NCBI GenBank assembly: GCA_023423335.1
Contig: JAFAFU010000070.1
Coordinates: forward strand, 1 to 64,000
DNA: 64,000 nucleotides
Source of the DNA: Bacillota bacterium
GTDB lineage: Bacteria; Bacillota; Clostridia; Lachnospirales; Lachnospiraceae
Direction of reading: 5' to 3'
Shown here: positions 51,110 to 59,472 of the stretch, in pieces
How positions within the stretch are numbered: position 1 is the stretch's first letter
Layout: each line of letters starts with the position of its first letter
The notes under the pieces: generated by a model
The model's input: only the letters and a program-made list of their open reading frames with translations
Database searches by the model: none
What the model was told of the DNA's origin: nothing
Made by a program: the position numbers and the translations under genes

Positions 51110-52315
51110 ATGAAATTGATTGAAATGTTACGTATTATATGGATTAATATTTTGCAGAACAAATTCAAGGTTATTTTAAGCTCCTTAGGTATCATTGTGG
51201 GAGCTGCCACAATTGTTTTAGTTATTGCCGTCGGTAATGGAGGAGAAGCAGAAATAATAAAGCAGTTTGGCGATCTGTCGGCATCTACTATTTATATTAA
51301 TCCGGATGAGTCGAAGGCTGTTTCAGATGATATGGATTTTACTAAAATTGAAAAGCTAAATTCTGAGCTGACCAAAGAGATAAAAGAAGAAAACCCATAT
51401 CTTACAGATATTATGCTCTTAGATTCGGGCCTTGCAAATGTAACGATAAATGGAGAAGCATATCTTAAGAATATTACAGGGGTAACAGCGGAATACGAAC
51501 AGGTCTTGAATATATCAACAGCCTATGGTGAAAACCTGACAAGGGATGATGAGGAAAACAAATCATTGGTTGCAGTTTTAGGATTTAATGTGGCAGAACA
51601 GAGCTATGGCATCGCTGAACATGCAGTCGGCAACTATATTTCTATCAACAATAAGCTGTTAAAAGTCATAGGCGTTTTGCCCAGAAGGGGTGATAATATA
51701 GGAACTATCATTCCGGATTTTGCTATATTTATTTCATATTCCGTGGGTAAAGAATATGTATTCAGTGATCGTTCAATTCCTCGGGCGATTGCCCTGGCTG
51801 ATGATGTGTCCAATGTCGATTCAGCAATAAAATGGATCCGCAGCTCTCTCACCTATTTTCTTGATAACAGTGATGCCTATGCGATTGACGATGTAGGCAG
51901 CAGAATGGAAGCTGCTCTTGAATCAGCAAAGATTATGAGCATGGTTTTGGTTTCCGTTGCGGCGATTGTGTTTATTGTCAGCGGTATCGGAATTATGAAT
52001 GTACTTTTTGTATCAATTAAGGAGCGTACAAGAGAAATTGGTATTTTGAAGGCTTTAGGCTGTTCCGAAGGCAATATATTGCTGCAATTTCTTCTTGAGT
52101 CAGTAACCATAAGCGCATTTGGAAGTATGGTCGGTATGATTTTAAGCATTTTTATATTGCCTCTTATGAAATATACGGATATCCCGGTCCTTCCATCTGC
52201 CGGAGGACAACTGGCAGCCTTATTCTTTTCCTTGCTGACAGGTACAGTTTTTGGATTTTATCCTGCATATAGAGCATCAAAGCAGAAACCTATTGAGGCA
52301 CTAAATTATGAATAA
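51110..52315 (+). CDS. MacB-type FtsX-family ABC permease
   Basis: A 401-residue permease with four membrane segments: one at the N-terminus (about 22-42), a large extracytoplasmic MacB_PCD-like domain (about 45-255), and three at the C-terminus (ALESAKIMSMVLVSVAAIVFIVSG; FLLESVTISAFGSMVGMILSIF; LAALFFSLLTGTVFGFYPAYRASK). ERTREIGILKALGCSEGNIL is the typical FtsX coupling helix. MacB systems work as mechanotransmission exporters for peptides, antibiotics or lipoproteins. ATG 51110 follows GAGG; an in-frame ATG four codons upstream is possible. Confidence 0.93.
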   Translation: MKLIEMLRIIWINILQNKFKVILSSLGIIVGAATIVLVIAVGNGGEAEIIKQFGDLSASTIYINPDESKAVSDDMDFTKIEKLNSELTKEIKEENPYLTDIMLLDSGLANVTINGEAYLKNITGVTAEYEQVLNISTAYGENLTRDDEENKSLVAVLGFNVAEQSYGIAEHAVGNYISINNKLLKVIGVLPRRGDNIGTIIPDFAIFISYSVGKEYVFSDRSIPRAIALADDVSNVDSAIKWIRSSLTYFLDNSDAYAIDDVGSRMEAALESAKIMSMVLVSVAAIVFIVSGIGIMNVLFVSIKERTREIGILKALGCSEGNILLQFLLESVTISAFGSMVGMILSIFILPLMKYTDIPVLPSAGGQLAALFFSLLTGTVFGFYPAYRASKQKPIEALNYE

Positions 52316-52329
52316 ACGGAGGGTGATTA

Positions 52330-52358
52330 GTGTGAATTATAAAGAAAATAATTCACAC
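52330..52358 (+). promoter_or_regulatory. Perfect 11-bp hairpin between permease and lipoprotein genes
   Basis: GTGTGAATTAT (52330-52340) and ATAATTCACAC (52348-52358) pair exactly around a 7-base loop, followed further on by a GCCC/GGGC pairing. A 26-codon frame (GTG 52332 to TAG 52412) behind GGAGGG overlaps it and could be a small coupled peptide. Confidence 0.5.
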
Positions 52359-52413
52359 GGCAAATTTGTGCTGACGCCCAAATTCGCGGGCATCGGCAGT
52401 ATGGAGGGTTAGT

Positions 52414-53022
52414 ATGAAAAAAACTAAAAACTATAAAGTATTTTTAATAATTACAGTCCTAATGCTTACAGGCTGTTCAAATACACAAATCTCAGATGAT
52501 ACAAATAATATTGATTCGCCGGGAAAAAAAATCGGAGCAGATGAAGTGGCTTCTCAGACTGAGTTAAATGAAAATCATACTGATTCTGACGGCAATACGG
52601 AAGTAGCGGATGAGATTTTCTATGGTATGGTAAAGCGTATCATAGGCAATGAAGTTGAGATCGAGATAGGGCTAGTCCCAGACTGGAACGGAGGTAACGG
52701 AGACGAGAACATAGAACCTGAAGATAAGAAGAACCCAGGTGTTCCCATGGTAAAGGTTGAGGAAAAAGAAAATTCCTCTGGATTTGAGGACTATCATGCA
52801 CCAGATCCAAATAACCCTATATACGGAGAAGATGGAGAAGTTAATTTAACGTATACGGATGAAAGCAGGACATTGATTATTCCTGCAGGCACTGATATCC
52901 GAAATACTTTAGGCAAAAAAGCAACTTTGGCTTCCATTAAAAAAGGTTCCGTGCTAATGATTAAGCCCAAAGTTATAGATGGTAAGGATGCAGGTATAGA
53001 TAGGCTGACAATTTTGAACTGA
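52414..53022 (+). CDS. Lipoprotein of the export cassette
   Basis: A 202-residue lipoprotein. Its signal peptide ends in a lipobox (MLTGC, Cys about residue 21). The mature part is acidic, with an Asn/Gly/Glu/Pro-rich stretch (EIEIGLVPDWNGGNGDENIE to YHAPDPNNPIYG) and a compact C-terminal domain (RTLIIPAGTDIRNTLGKKATLASIKKGSVLMIKPKVI). No named family. It lies between the permease and ATPase genes, so it is probably a surface part of the transporter. ATG 52414 follows GGAGGG. Confidence 0.8.
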   Translation: MKKTKNYKVFLIITVLMLTGCSNTQISDDTNNIDSPGKKIGADEVASQTELNENHTDSDGNTEVADEIFYGMVKRIIGNEVEIEIGLVPDWNGGNGDENIEPEDKKNPGVPMVKVEEKENSSGFEDYHAPDPNNPIYGEDGEVNLTYTDESRTLIIPAGTDIRNTLGKKATLASIKKGSVLMIKPKVIDGKDAGIDRLTILN

Positions 53023-53039
53023 AAGGGGGGGCTAATCTT

Positions 53040-53711
53040 ATGAATGAAATAATCAGAATGAAAAATATAAATAAATCTTATCTCATGGGTGAGGAAAGTT
53101 TACATGTACTCAAGGATATTAGTCTTACAGTTGAAAAAGGCGATTACTTAACCATACTTGGTCCTTCGGGTTCAGGGAAGACAACATTAATGAATATTTT
53201 AGGGTGCATGGATACTCTGGACAGCGGAACATATCAATTTGAGGATATGGAGGTGGATAAGTGCAGTAATAAGGAATTGTCATGGATTAGGAACCAGAAA
53301 ATCGGATTTATTTTTCAAAAATATAATCTGATATCTCAATACACAGCAATACAAAATATTATTATGCCTTTACTTGTACGAGGAATGAGCAGAGACGAAG
53401 CACTAAAAAAAGCAGATGAAACTATTAGTCTTGTTGGTTTATCTGACAGAGTACTTCATAAGCCAAATGAACTTTCCGGAGGACAGCAGCAAAGAGTAGC
53501 CATTGCCCGTGCCTTAGTAACAGAGCCTGCTTTACTGCTGGCAGATGAGCCGACCGGTTCTTTGGATTCTGCTACCGGCAAAGATATACTGTCACTTTTT
53601 CAGAAACTGAATGACAATGGCAACACCATAATAGTGATTAGCCATGACAGTCAAGTAGCACAGCATAGTAAACGAGTGATATCCATATTTGATGGGAAAA
53701 TGGTTGTATAA
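53040..53711 (+). CDS. MacB/LolD-type ABC ATPase
   Basis: A 223-residue ATPase with Walker A GPSGSGKTT (about residues 41-49), signature LSGGQQQRVAIARAL, Walker B ALLLADEPTG and the H-loop VISHD. MKNINKSYLMGEESLHVLKDISL is the typical N-terminus. It energises the MacB-type permease. It starts 17 bases after the lipoprotein gene behind GGGGGG, and closes the export cassette. Confidence 0.95.
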   Translation: MNEIIRMKNINKSYLMGEESLHVLKDISLTVEKGDYLTILGPSGSGKTTLMNILGCMDTLDSGTYQFEDMEVDKCSNKELSWIRNQKIGFIFQKYNLISQYTAIQNIIMPLLVRGMSRDEALKKADETISLVGLSDRVLHKPNELSGGQQQRVAIARALVTEPALLLADEPTGSLDSATGKDILSLFQKLNDNGNTIIVISHDSQVAQHSKRVISIFDGKMVV

Positions 53712-53729
53712 ATAACGGTAATGGGTGAA

Positions 53730-53755
53730 GAGTGAAAGAAAAATCACTTTCACTC
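53730..53755 (+). other. Hairpin after the export cassette
   Basis: GAGTGAAAG (53730-53738) and CTTTCACTC (53747-53755) pair perfectly around 8 bases. No T-run follows, so it may protect the mRNA end rather than terminate. Confidence 0.4.
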
Positions 53756-53826
53756 GGAAAGAACCCGCAAAGCGGCTTCTTTCATCAGATTTTGTGATGG
53801 TACAAAGCGCCATCATGGAGGTATAT

Positions 53827-53925
53827 ATGAATCATAATATAATAAATATCCGCTGGCTAAGCCAGCGGTTTTCATGTGTGAACATAATTTTTGGTTACCG
53901 GGTGTCATTACAGTATATAACATAG
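53827..53925 (+). CDS. Candidate small protein
   Basis: ATG 53827 lies 5 bases behind GGAGG and opens a 32-codon frame (MNHNIINIRWLSQRF to QYIT). The terminator stem at 53850-53872 is within it. No family is known. It may be chance or a leader peptide. Confidence 0.25.
   Translation: MNHNIINIRWLSQRFSCVNIIFGYRVSLQYIT
53850..53872 (+). terminator. Terminator
   Basis: CCGCTGGC (53850-53857) and GCCAGCGG (53861-53868) form a perfect stem with a 3-base loop followed by TTTT. Confidence 0.75.
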
Positions 53926-53961
53926 AGTATCGGTAATATTGCAATTCCTTTTTTAACCGGC

Positions 53962-54546
53962 TTATAAATTATTATAACTGTTGAAATGCTTCAGCACCGT
54001 ACCTTTGATCACCTGACTGAGGGACACCGCCAGAGCAATCTTGATAAGGTCAAAAACGACAAAGGGATATACGCAAAGCGTCAGAGCCTTTTGGAAGCTT
54101 GTTTCTGCGGAGACGGAAAACCATAAGGAGCCCAGTGCATAGCAGAAAAGCAGTGCAACGATCATTCCGGCAGACAATGCGGCGATTTTCCATCGTTTGA
54201 TGTATTTATTGAAGAGCGCCGTTATAAAGGACATAACCGGGTATGCCATAATGTAGCCGCCCGTCATTCCGGTAACAACGGAAATACCCCCCTTCATTCC
54301 CGCGAATACCGGTAAACCGAAGGCTCCCAGCAGGACATAGGCGAGCACCGACAGCAGGGCATACCGGGGCGGAAGCAGGGCACCGATCAGAAAGATGGCA
54401 AAAACGGACAGGGTGAAGGGAATCGGCTGTGTCGGGATCGTAATCTGCGCCATAACGCAGAGTAATGCGGTGAACATTCCGGTAAGAACCAATCCGGGAG
54501 TACTTATTTTTTGTATCTCTTTCGCGGTTGCTTTCATATTTTCCAT
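53962..54546 (-). CDS. bioY: Biotin transporter substrate-binding protein BioY
   Basis: A 194-residue membrane protein with about six membrane segments. The BioY blocks are visible: AQITIPTQPIPFTLSVFAIFLIGALLPPRYALLSVLAYVLLGAFGLPVF and GGISVVTGMTGGYIMAYP. It binds biotin as the S component of an ECF transporter. It lies 92 bases behind birA on the same strand, and both are likely under the BirA operator. No strong ribosome site is seen; an ATG three codons later is possible. Confidence 0.93.
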   Translation of the reverse strand: MENMKATAKEIQKISTPGLVLTGMFTALLCVMAQITIPTQPIPFTLSVFAIFLIGALLPPRYALLSVLAYVLLGAFGLPVFAGMKGGISVVTGMTGGYIMAYPVMSFITALFNKYIKRWKIAALSAGMIVALLFCYALGSLWFSVSAETSFQKALTLCVYPFVVFDLIKIALAVSLSQVIKGTVLKHFNSYNNL

Positions 54547-54638
54547 AGGATTTTAATATTCAGGAGGTCCGCCCGGAGGGCAGGAATCCTGTTTCCTTTC
54601 TTCATGATTTGATTATGTACGTGTTTAAGTATAACGGC

Positions 54639-55619
54639 TCAGGCAGGGAGGGGACGAATACTGACTTCGCCGGAGGAAAGCGCCTCCCTCTGCCGGTCCG
54701 GATATTCGACGATTAACCTGGCCTGGTCATCAATATCAATGGCTTTCGCGGGCTTTGTCTCAGTACCCCTTAAAACCAGAAGGTCCTTTCCGATCAGGAT
54801 GGAGCGGCTGCGATATTCCTCAAGGTATTTCCGGTCCGTTAAGGAATCCATACATTCTGCCATATTGCTTAAGATCTCTGCCGTAAGGAGCGAGGAGACC
54901 GGCATATTCTCCGGCTTATCCTTAAATAGAGAGCCGGCTACATCCTTAAGCTGTTCCGGGAATTCCGAGGTGGTGATATTGACTCCGATTCCGACAACGG
55001 CGTACTCCAATCCCCCGTTCTCAAAATTAATGGAGGCTTCCGTCAGGATACCGCAGACCTTCTTCCCCTCCACGAAGATATCATTCACCCATTTGATTCC
55101 CGCCTTTACTCCGGCAAGCTTCTCGATCGCTTTGGCTACAGCCACCGCCGTGCCGGTGGTGATCAGAAGGGAATCCTCCAGATTTAGCTTAGGTCTCAGG
55201 ATGAGGGAGAGATAGATTCCCGTAGAGCCGGGAGAGTAGAAGGTCCGTCCCATCCGTCCTCTGCCTTCCGTCTGCTCGCCGGAGATGACAACCGTTCCCT
55301 CCGGCGCCCCTTCCGCAGCCTTTGCTTTGGCAAGAATATTCGTTGAAGTGACGCTTTGATGTACATCCAGAATAAATCCGGCGGCTTTTCCCCTCAAATA
55401 GGGCCGGATGCTTTCTGCCGACAGAATATCGTTATGGGTAAGAAGGCAATAACCCTTATTTGTAACGGCAGTGATATTATAGCCCTCCTTCTGAAGCGCC
55501 TTAACCGCTTTCCAGATGGAGCTGCGTGTAACATAGAGACTTTCTGCCATTTTAGCTCCGTTCACGCTGTTACCCCGGTTTTCCTCCAATAGCTTTAACA
55601 CCTGGCGTTGTAATTCCAT
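54639..55619 (-). CDS. birA: Biotin-protein ligase/biotin repressor BirA
   Basis: A 326-residue dual protein. The N-terminal winged helix (residues 1-60, GAKMAESLYVTRSSIWKAVKALQKEGY) binds the operator; the ligase core has the GRGRMGR motif, and KWVNDIFVEGKKVCGIL (biotin and lysine binding); the SH3-like C-terminus follows. It attaches biotin to carboxylases and represses biotin genes when loaded. The start at 55619 lies 11 bases behind AAAGGA. A BirA operator is present upstream. Confidence 0.96.
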   Translation of the reverse strand: MELQRQVLKLLEENRGNSVNGAKMAESLYVTRSSIWKAVKALQKEGYNITAVTNKGYCLLTHNDILSAESIRPYLRGKAAGFILDVHQSVTSTNILAKAKAAEGAPEGTVVISGEQTEGRGRMGRTFYSPGSTGIYLSLILRPKLNLEDSLLITTGTAVAVAKAIEKLAGVKAGIKWVNDIFVEGKKVCGILTEASINFENGGLEYAVVGIGVNITTSEFPEQLKDVAGSLFKDKPENMPVSSLLTAEILSNMAECMDSLTDRKYLEEYRSRSILIGKDLLVLRGTETKPAKAIDIDDQARLIVEYPDRQREALSSGEVSIRPLPA

Positions 55620-55671
55620 AGGTACCAATCCTTTAATCATATGATTTCTCAGTATACCAGATTAGGGGTCA

Positions 55672-55703
55672 TTGTCAACCCTATCGAATCAAAGAGTCGA
55701 CAA
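55672..55703 (-). promoter_or_regulatory. BirA operator
   Basis: TTGTCAACC (55672-55680) and AGTCGACAA (55695-55703) form an inverted repeat with 14 bases between, matching the Firmicutes BirA site (TTGTnAACC, 14 bases, GGTTnACAA) with two changes in the right arm. It lies 53 bases before the birA start, so birA and bioY are probably repressed by biotin. Confidence 0.82.
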
Positions 55704-55841
55704 TTAAATATAAACAAAAAGAGATTAGAAAAAGGCACCCTCGGACTTCCGGTCAGGAAGTGCAGGAGAGTACCAATTCTATCTTAAAACATTCAAAACA
55801 GTTGTTTTTCTTAAGACATTTTACTTTGCAGTTTTATTTTG

Positions 55842-56864
55842 TCAGCTTTCAATTTCACCGGCTTCGAAATTTGCATTATAATATTCTTCAATCAGACGGT
55901 CCAGGTAGGCGGTATTCTGGTCAGGAAATTCTGTCATCAGCAAATTCTTAACAGCCTCCGTTTTTCGGATATAGTTCAGCTCTTCCGATAGGGAATCATC
56001 GTTCAGGGCTGCCAGATAACCGGCAGTAACATGCTCCTTCAGCCATTGGTTGATCAGCTCCGTCGACTTCTTCTCCTCAGCCATCAGAAGCTTAAGCTCC
56101 CCTGCTTTCTTATTGGTTGACAGGGCGATATAGATGAAGCCAAGGAATAAGGCGCCCATAACCACGATGGACAGCGGACTGTTTAAGATGGTTAAAACAC
56201 CGGCAATATTCAAGATCACGAATAGGATACCCAGAATACCGACACCTAAGAATACACTCACAGTAGCGGTATAATCCTTGTATTTCTCGGAGCTTAGGAC
56301 ATAGGCGCCCGGCTCAGGCATTTCCTCAACTTCTTCTTCCTCCGCTTCCTCTTCCGGTATTTCTTCATTCCAGGAGTCGGTATAAAAGGCTTTCCCCGGT
56401 TTCATATGATCCGTATCGCCCGGAAGGGTATTCTCCGACGGTTCCTCCTTCATCGCCCCTTCTTTGGCAGGCTTATCCGCTTCTTCGACCGGAGGCTCCG
56501 CTTCGGACACCCTGAGGCCGTTTGCATCCTCAGCTGTCTCCTGATCAGAGGAAGTAAACTTTTGTTCATGCAGATCACGTTCGACAAAATAAAAGGCCTG
56601 ATACAGCTTCTGGGCTTTTTTGAACAGATCAGAGGGTACATATACGATGTATACCTCTAATTCCTCGTTATAGCGGATCACGGATTTTAATTCGGAGTAA
56701 GCAAAATACTTAGAGAGCTTCTCAGCGATGCTCTTTGCCTCGGACTGGAAGAAGGGTATGTATTCCTCCACCTCCGAAAGCTCCTCTACCAGTTCCGCCT
56801 TACAATCACTGCAAACGGTATAACCTTCCTGAAACTCATTTTTACATTTAGGACACCAAGGCAT
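55842..56864 (-). CDS. Zinc-ribbon membrane protein of unknown function
   Basis: A 340-residue protein. An N-terminal zinc ribbon (CPKCKNEFQEGYTVCSDC, Cys at 4, 7, 18 and 21) is followed by a small domain (YIPFFQSEAKSIAEKLSKYFAYSELKS, similar to the putative signal-transducing DUF2007-type), a long acidic Glu/Pro-rich linker, two membrane segments (about residues 208-228 and 234-252), and a helical end. It lies alone between birA (222 bases) and tyrS. Function unknown. Confidence 0.82.
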   Translation of the reverse strand: MPWCPKCKNEFQEGYTVCSDCKAELVEELSEVEEYIPFFQSEAKSIAEKLSKYFAYSELKSVIRYNEELEVYIVYVPSDLFKKAQKLYQAFYFVERDLHEQKFTSSDQETAEDANGLRVSEAEPPVEEADKPAKEGAMKEEPSENTLPGDTDHMKPGKAFYTDSWNEEIPEEEAEEEEVEEMPEPGAYVLSSEKYKDYTATVSVFLGVGILGILFVILNIAGVLTILNSPLSIVVMGALFLGFIYIALSTNKKAGELKLLMAEEKKSTELINQWLKEHVTAGYLAALNDDSLSEELNYIRKTEAVKNLLMTEFPDQNTAYLDRLIEEYYNANFEAGEIES

Positions 56865-56977
56865 AATTTCAACTCCATTCTTATATTTTTGGATAGTCGG
56901 CCTGTCAGCCGCCAGTAGAAGCTGTTATGAATAATGCAGGTCAATAAAAGCAGGTATAGTGAGTTAAGAGCAGTCAG

Positions 56978-58207
56978 TTATTCTGCCATGAAACGATGAT
57001 AAGCCTTCTTGCCTTTTCTTACGAGGAGGGCTCCGTCGGAATCAAAGTCCCTGACGGTATATACCCGGTCAAAATCCTCCACCTTTACGTCATTTACGGT
57101 AACACCGCCCTGCTGGATCGTACGTCTTGCATCAGAACGGGAGGCTGCAAGCTTTGCATCGCACATCAAAGTAATGAGGTCAATTCCCTCTGCAAACCTG
57201 GCTTCGGGGTAGGTGGTAGTCGGGATATCTTCGGACTTCATGCCGCCGCCGAATAAGGCTCTGGCTGCTTCCTGTGCCTTTGTGGCTTCTTCTTCTCCAT
57301 GAACGATTTTGGTGATCTCGAAAGCCAGAACCTCCTTTGCAAGGTTAATTTCGGCATCCTGTAAGGCACCAAGCCGTCTGACCTCGTCCATCGGCAGGAA
57401 GGTTAACAGACCTAAGCATTCCTCAACCTTGACATCCTCAATATTCCTCCAATATTGGTAGAACTCGTAAGGGCTTGTCTTATTCGGATCCAGCCATACG
57501 GCACCCTTCATGGTTTTGCCCATCTTAATTCCTTCGCTGGTGGTCAGAAGCTTGAAGGTAAGACCGAAGGCCGGCTTCTGCTCCTTCCGGCGGATCAGGT
57601 CCACGCCGCCCAGAATATTGGACCACTGGTCATTACCGCCGAGCTGCAGGGTACAGCCGTATAATTTATTCAGCTTCCAGAAGTCATAGGACTGCATCAG
57701 CATGTAGTTAAATTCAAAGAAGGTGAGACCCTTTTCCATCCTTTGCTTATAGCAATCAGCGGTAAGCATCTTGTTTACGGAGAAGTGAATGCCGATTTCT
57801 CTTAAAAATTCCACATAATTTAAATCCAGAAGCCAGTCCGCATTGTTGGCGAGGATGGCTCTGTCATTATCAAAATCAATGAATTTCGCCAGCTGCTTAT
57901 GGAAGCAGTCGGCGTTGTACTGGATCGTTTCCTTCGTCATCAGGGTACGCATATCAGATTTGCCGGTGGGATCACCGATCATGGTCGTGCCGCCGCCAAG
58001 TAAGGCAATCGGTTTGTGTCCGGCACGCTGCATGTGCATCATTGCCATAACGGTAAGGAAATGTCCGGCAGTCAAGCTGTCAGCAGTAGCGTCAAAGCCT
58101 ATATAAAAGGTAACGGATTCCTTCCCCAGTATTTCTTTAATTTCTTCATGGGTACTTTGTTCGATAAACCCACGTTCTTGTAATATGTCATATACATTCG
58201 TTGACAT
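56978..58207 (-). CDS. tyrS: Tyrosyl-tRNA synthetase
   Basis: A 409-residue class I synthetase. The HIGH-like motif is TAGHFLTVM, the KMSKS-like motif is KMGKT, and the tyrosine-binding block YMLMQSYDF and NDQWSNILGG are present; the S4 domain forms the last 70 residues (LAASRSDARRTIQQGGVTVNDV). The start follows AAGGAGG. Unlike thrS, it has no T-box sequence in the upstream 300 bases. Confidence 0.97.
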   Translation of the reverse strand: MSTNVYDILQERGFIEQSTHEEIKEILGKESVTFYIGFDATADSLTAGHFLTVMAMMHMQRAGHKPIALLGGGTTMIGDPTGKSDMRTLMTKETIQYNADCFHKQLAKFIDFDNDRAILANNADWLLDLNYVEFLREIGIHFSVNKMLTADCYKQRMEKGLTFFEFNYMLMQSYDFWKLNKLYGCTLQLGGNDQWSNILGGVDLIRRKEQKPAFGLTFKLLTTSEGIKMGKTMKGAVWLDPNKTSPYEFYQYWRNIEDVKVEECLGLLTFLPMDEVRRLGALQDAEINLAKEVLAFEITKIVHGEEEATKAQEAARALFGGGMKSEDIPTTTYPEARFAEGIDLITLMCDAKLAASRSDARRTIQQGGVTVNDVKVEDFDRVYTVRDFDSDGALLVRKGKKAYHRFMAE

Positions 58208-58334
58208 CGGTTTTCCTCCTTGTAATAACGGTCTTAATTAACTAAAGACATTATAAATGAAAACATTTTATTTTTCAATGCCATTGCTTCTACTATTTTC
58301 CGGGGTATCACATTACAGTTGTGATTCGTAAGAT

Positions 58335-58348
58335 ATGACATTTGTCAT
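58335..58348 (+). promoter_or_regulatory. 14-bp perfect palindrome at the promoter of the second export cassette
   Basis: ATGACATTTGTCAT is a perfect palindrome around TT. TATAAC (58357-58362) nearby is a fair -10, and the palindrome covers the -35 zone, so it is a candidate site for the NarL-type regulator encoded at the end of the cassette. The remaining stretch 58208-58514 holds no gene. Confidence 0.55.
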
Positions 58349-58514
58349 GGTCAGATTATAACAGCAGTAACTTCCATATTAATGCCGGAACGTTTATGAT
58401 GATACCATGGAACTTACGAAGAGGCGCTGTTGTATCATACCGCTTAGGAAAATAAGAGGCCGGTAAAATGAGCCGGTGCTGTTCGGAGTTAAAAATATAT
58501 GGAGGGGATATACA

Positions 58515-59459
58515 ATGTCATATGTTAACATCCAAAATTTATTAAAGAGATATGGCGAGCTCTGTGCCGTAGATAACTTAAGCTTCTCAGTGGAGAAGGG
58601 AGAGATCTATGGTCTTCTGGGACCGAATGGCGCCGGTAAGAGTACCACCTTAAGCGTACTTACGACTCTGGTGGACTTTGATAAGGGAGAGATCAGCGTG
58701 GACGGAATGGATATCCGGAAGGATAAGATGAAGATTAAGAGGCTGATCGGTATGGTGCCGCAGGACATTGCGGTGTACGACCACCTGAATTCACTGGAAA
58801 ATGTAAAGTTTTTCGCCTCCCTGTATGGTCTTCGCGGAAAACACCTGAACGACATGGCGGCGGAAGCCCTGGAATTCGTCGGATTGTCAGATAAATATAA
58901 AATGCATCCGAAGCAAATGTCCGGAGGTATGAGAAGAAGGCTGAATATCGCCTGCGGGATTGCCCATGAACCCCAGTTGATCGTCATGGATGAGCCGACC
59001 GTCGGTGTGGATACCCAGTCCAGGGAACATATACTGAACTCCATCCGGTTATTACGGGACAGAGGGGCCACCGTCATCTATACCTCTCATTATATGAATG
59101 AGGTGGAAGAGATCTGTGACAGGATTGCGATTATTGACCGGGGACACCTGATCGCCAGCGGAAGGAAGGCGGAGCTGGTATCCATGGTAACGGATGTACA
59201 GTCCGTATCGATTGAGACCAGATTCCCGTATGGTTTCCAAACTGAGGAGTTCATCAAACGGCAGAAGCTGCTGCCCGGGATTAAGGGAATTAAGCTGGAG
59301 GAAAATATTATCCGGGTAGATATCTCCATAGAACAGGATAATATTACGAAAATAATCGAACAATTCATGGCCAATGGTCTCCCGATCATCAGTATTAACT
59401 CGGAAGTACCGAATCTGGACACCCTGTTTCTGACCCTGACCGGTCATGAGCTCAGATAG
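58515..59459 (+). CDS. ABC transporter ATPase (DrrA/CcmA-like)
   Basis: A 314-residue ATPase with Walker A GPNGAGKST, Q-loop MVPQD, signature MSGGMRRRLNIACGIAHEP, Walker B LIVMDEPTVGVD and H-loop TSHY. The C-terminal 85 residues are a DUF4162-type extension. It probably drives export by the two ABC-2 permeases that follow. ATG 58515 sits behind GGAGGGG. Its operon starts at the palindrome above. Confidence 0.95.
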   Translation: MSYVNIQNLLKRYGELCAVDNLSFSVEKGEIYGLLGPNGAGKSTTLSVLTTLVDFDKGEISVDGMDIRKDKMKIKRLIGMVPQDIAVYDHLNSLENVKFFASLYGLRGKHLNDMAAEALEFVGLSDKYKMHPKQMSGGMRRRLNIACGIAHEPQLIVMDEPTVGVDTQSREHILNSIRLLRDRGATVIYTSHYMNEVEEICDRIAIIDRGHLIASGRKAELVSMVTDVQSVSIETRFPYGFQTEEFIKRQKLLPGIKGIKLEENIIRVDISIEQDNITKIIEQFMANGLPIISINSEVPNLDTLFLTLTGHELR

Positions 59460-59472
59460 GAGGGAGAGTACC

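Noticed and set aside
58208..58514. T-box in front of tyrS
   Set aside because: The hallmark GGTGGNACCGCG is absent on the minus strand, and no terminator-antiterminator pair is seen.
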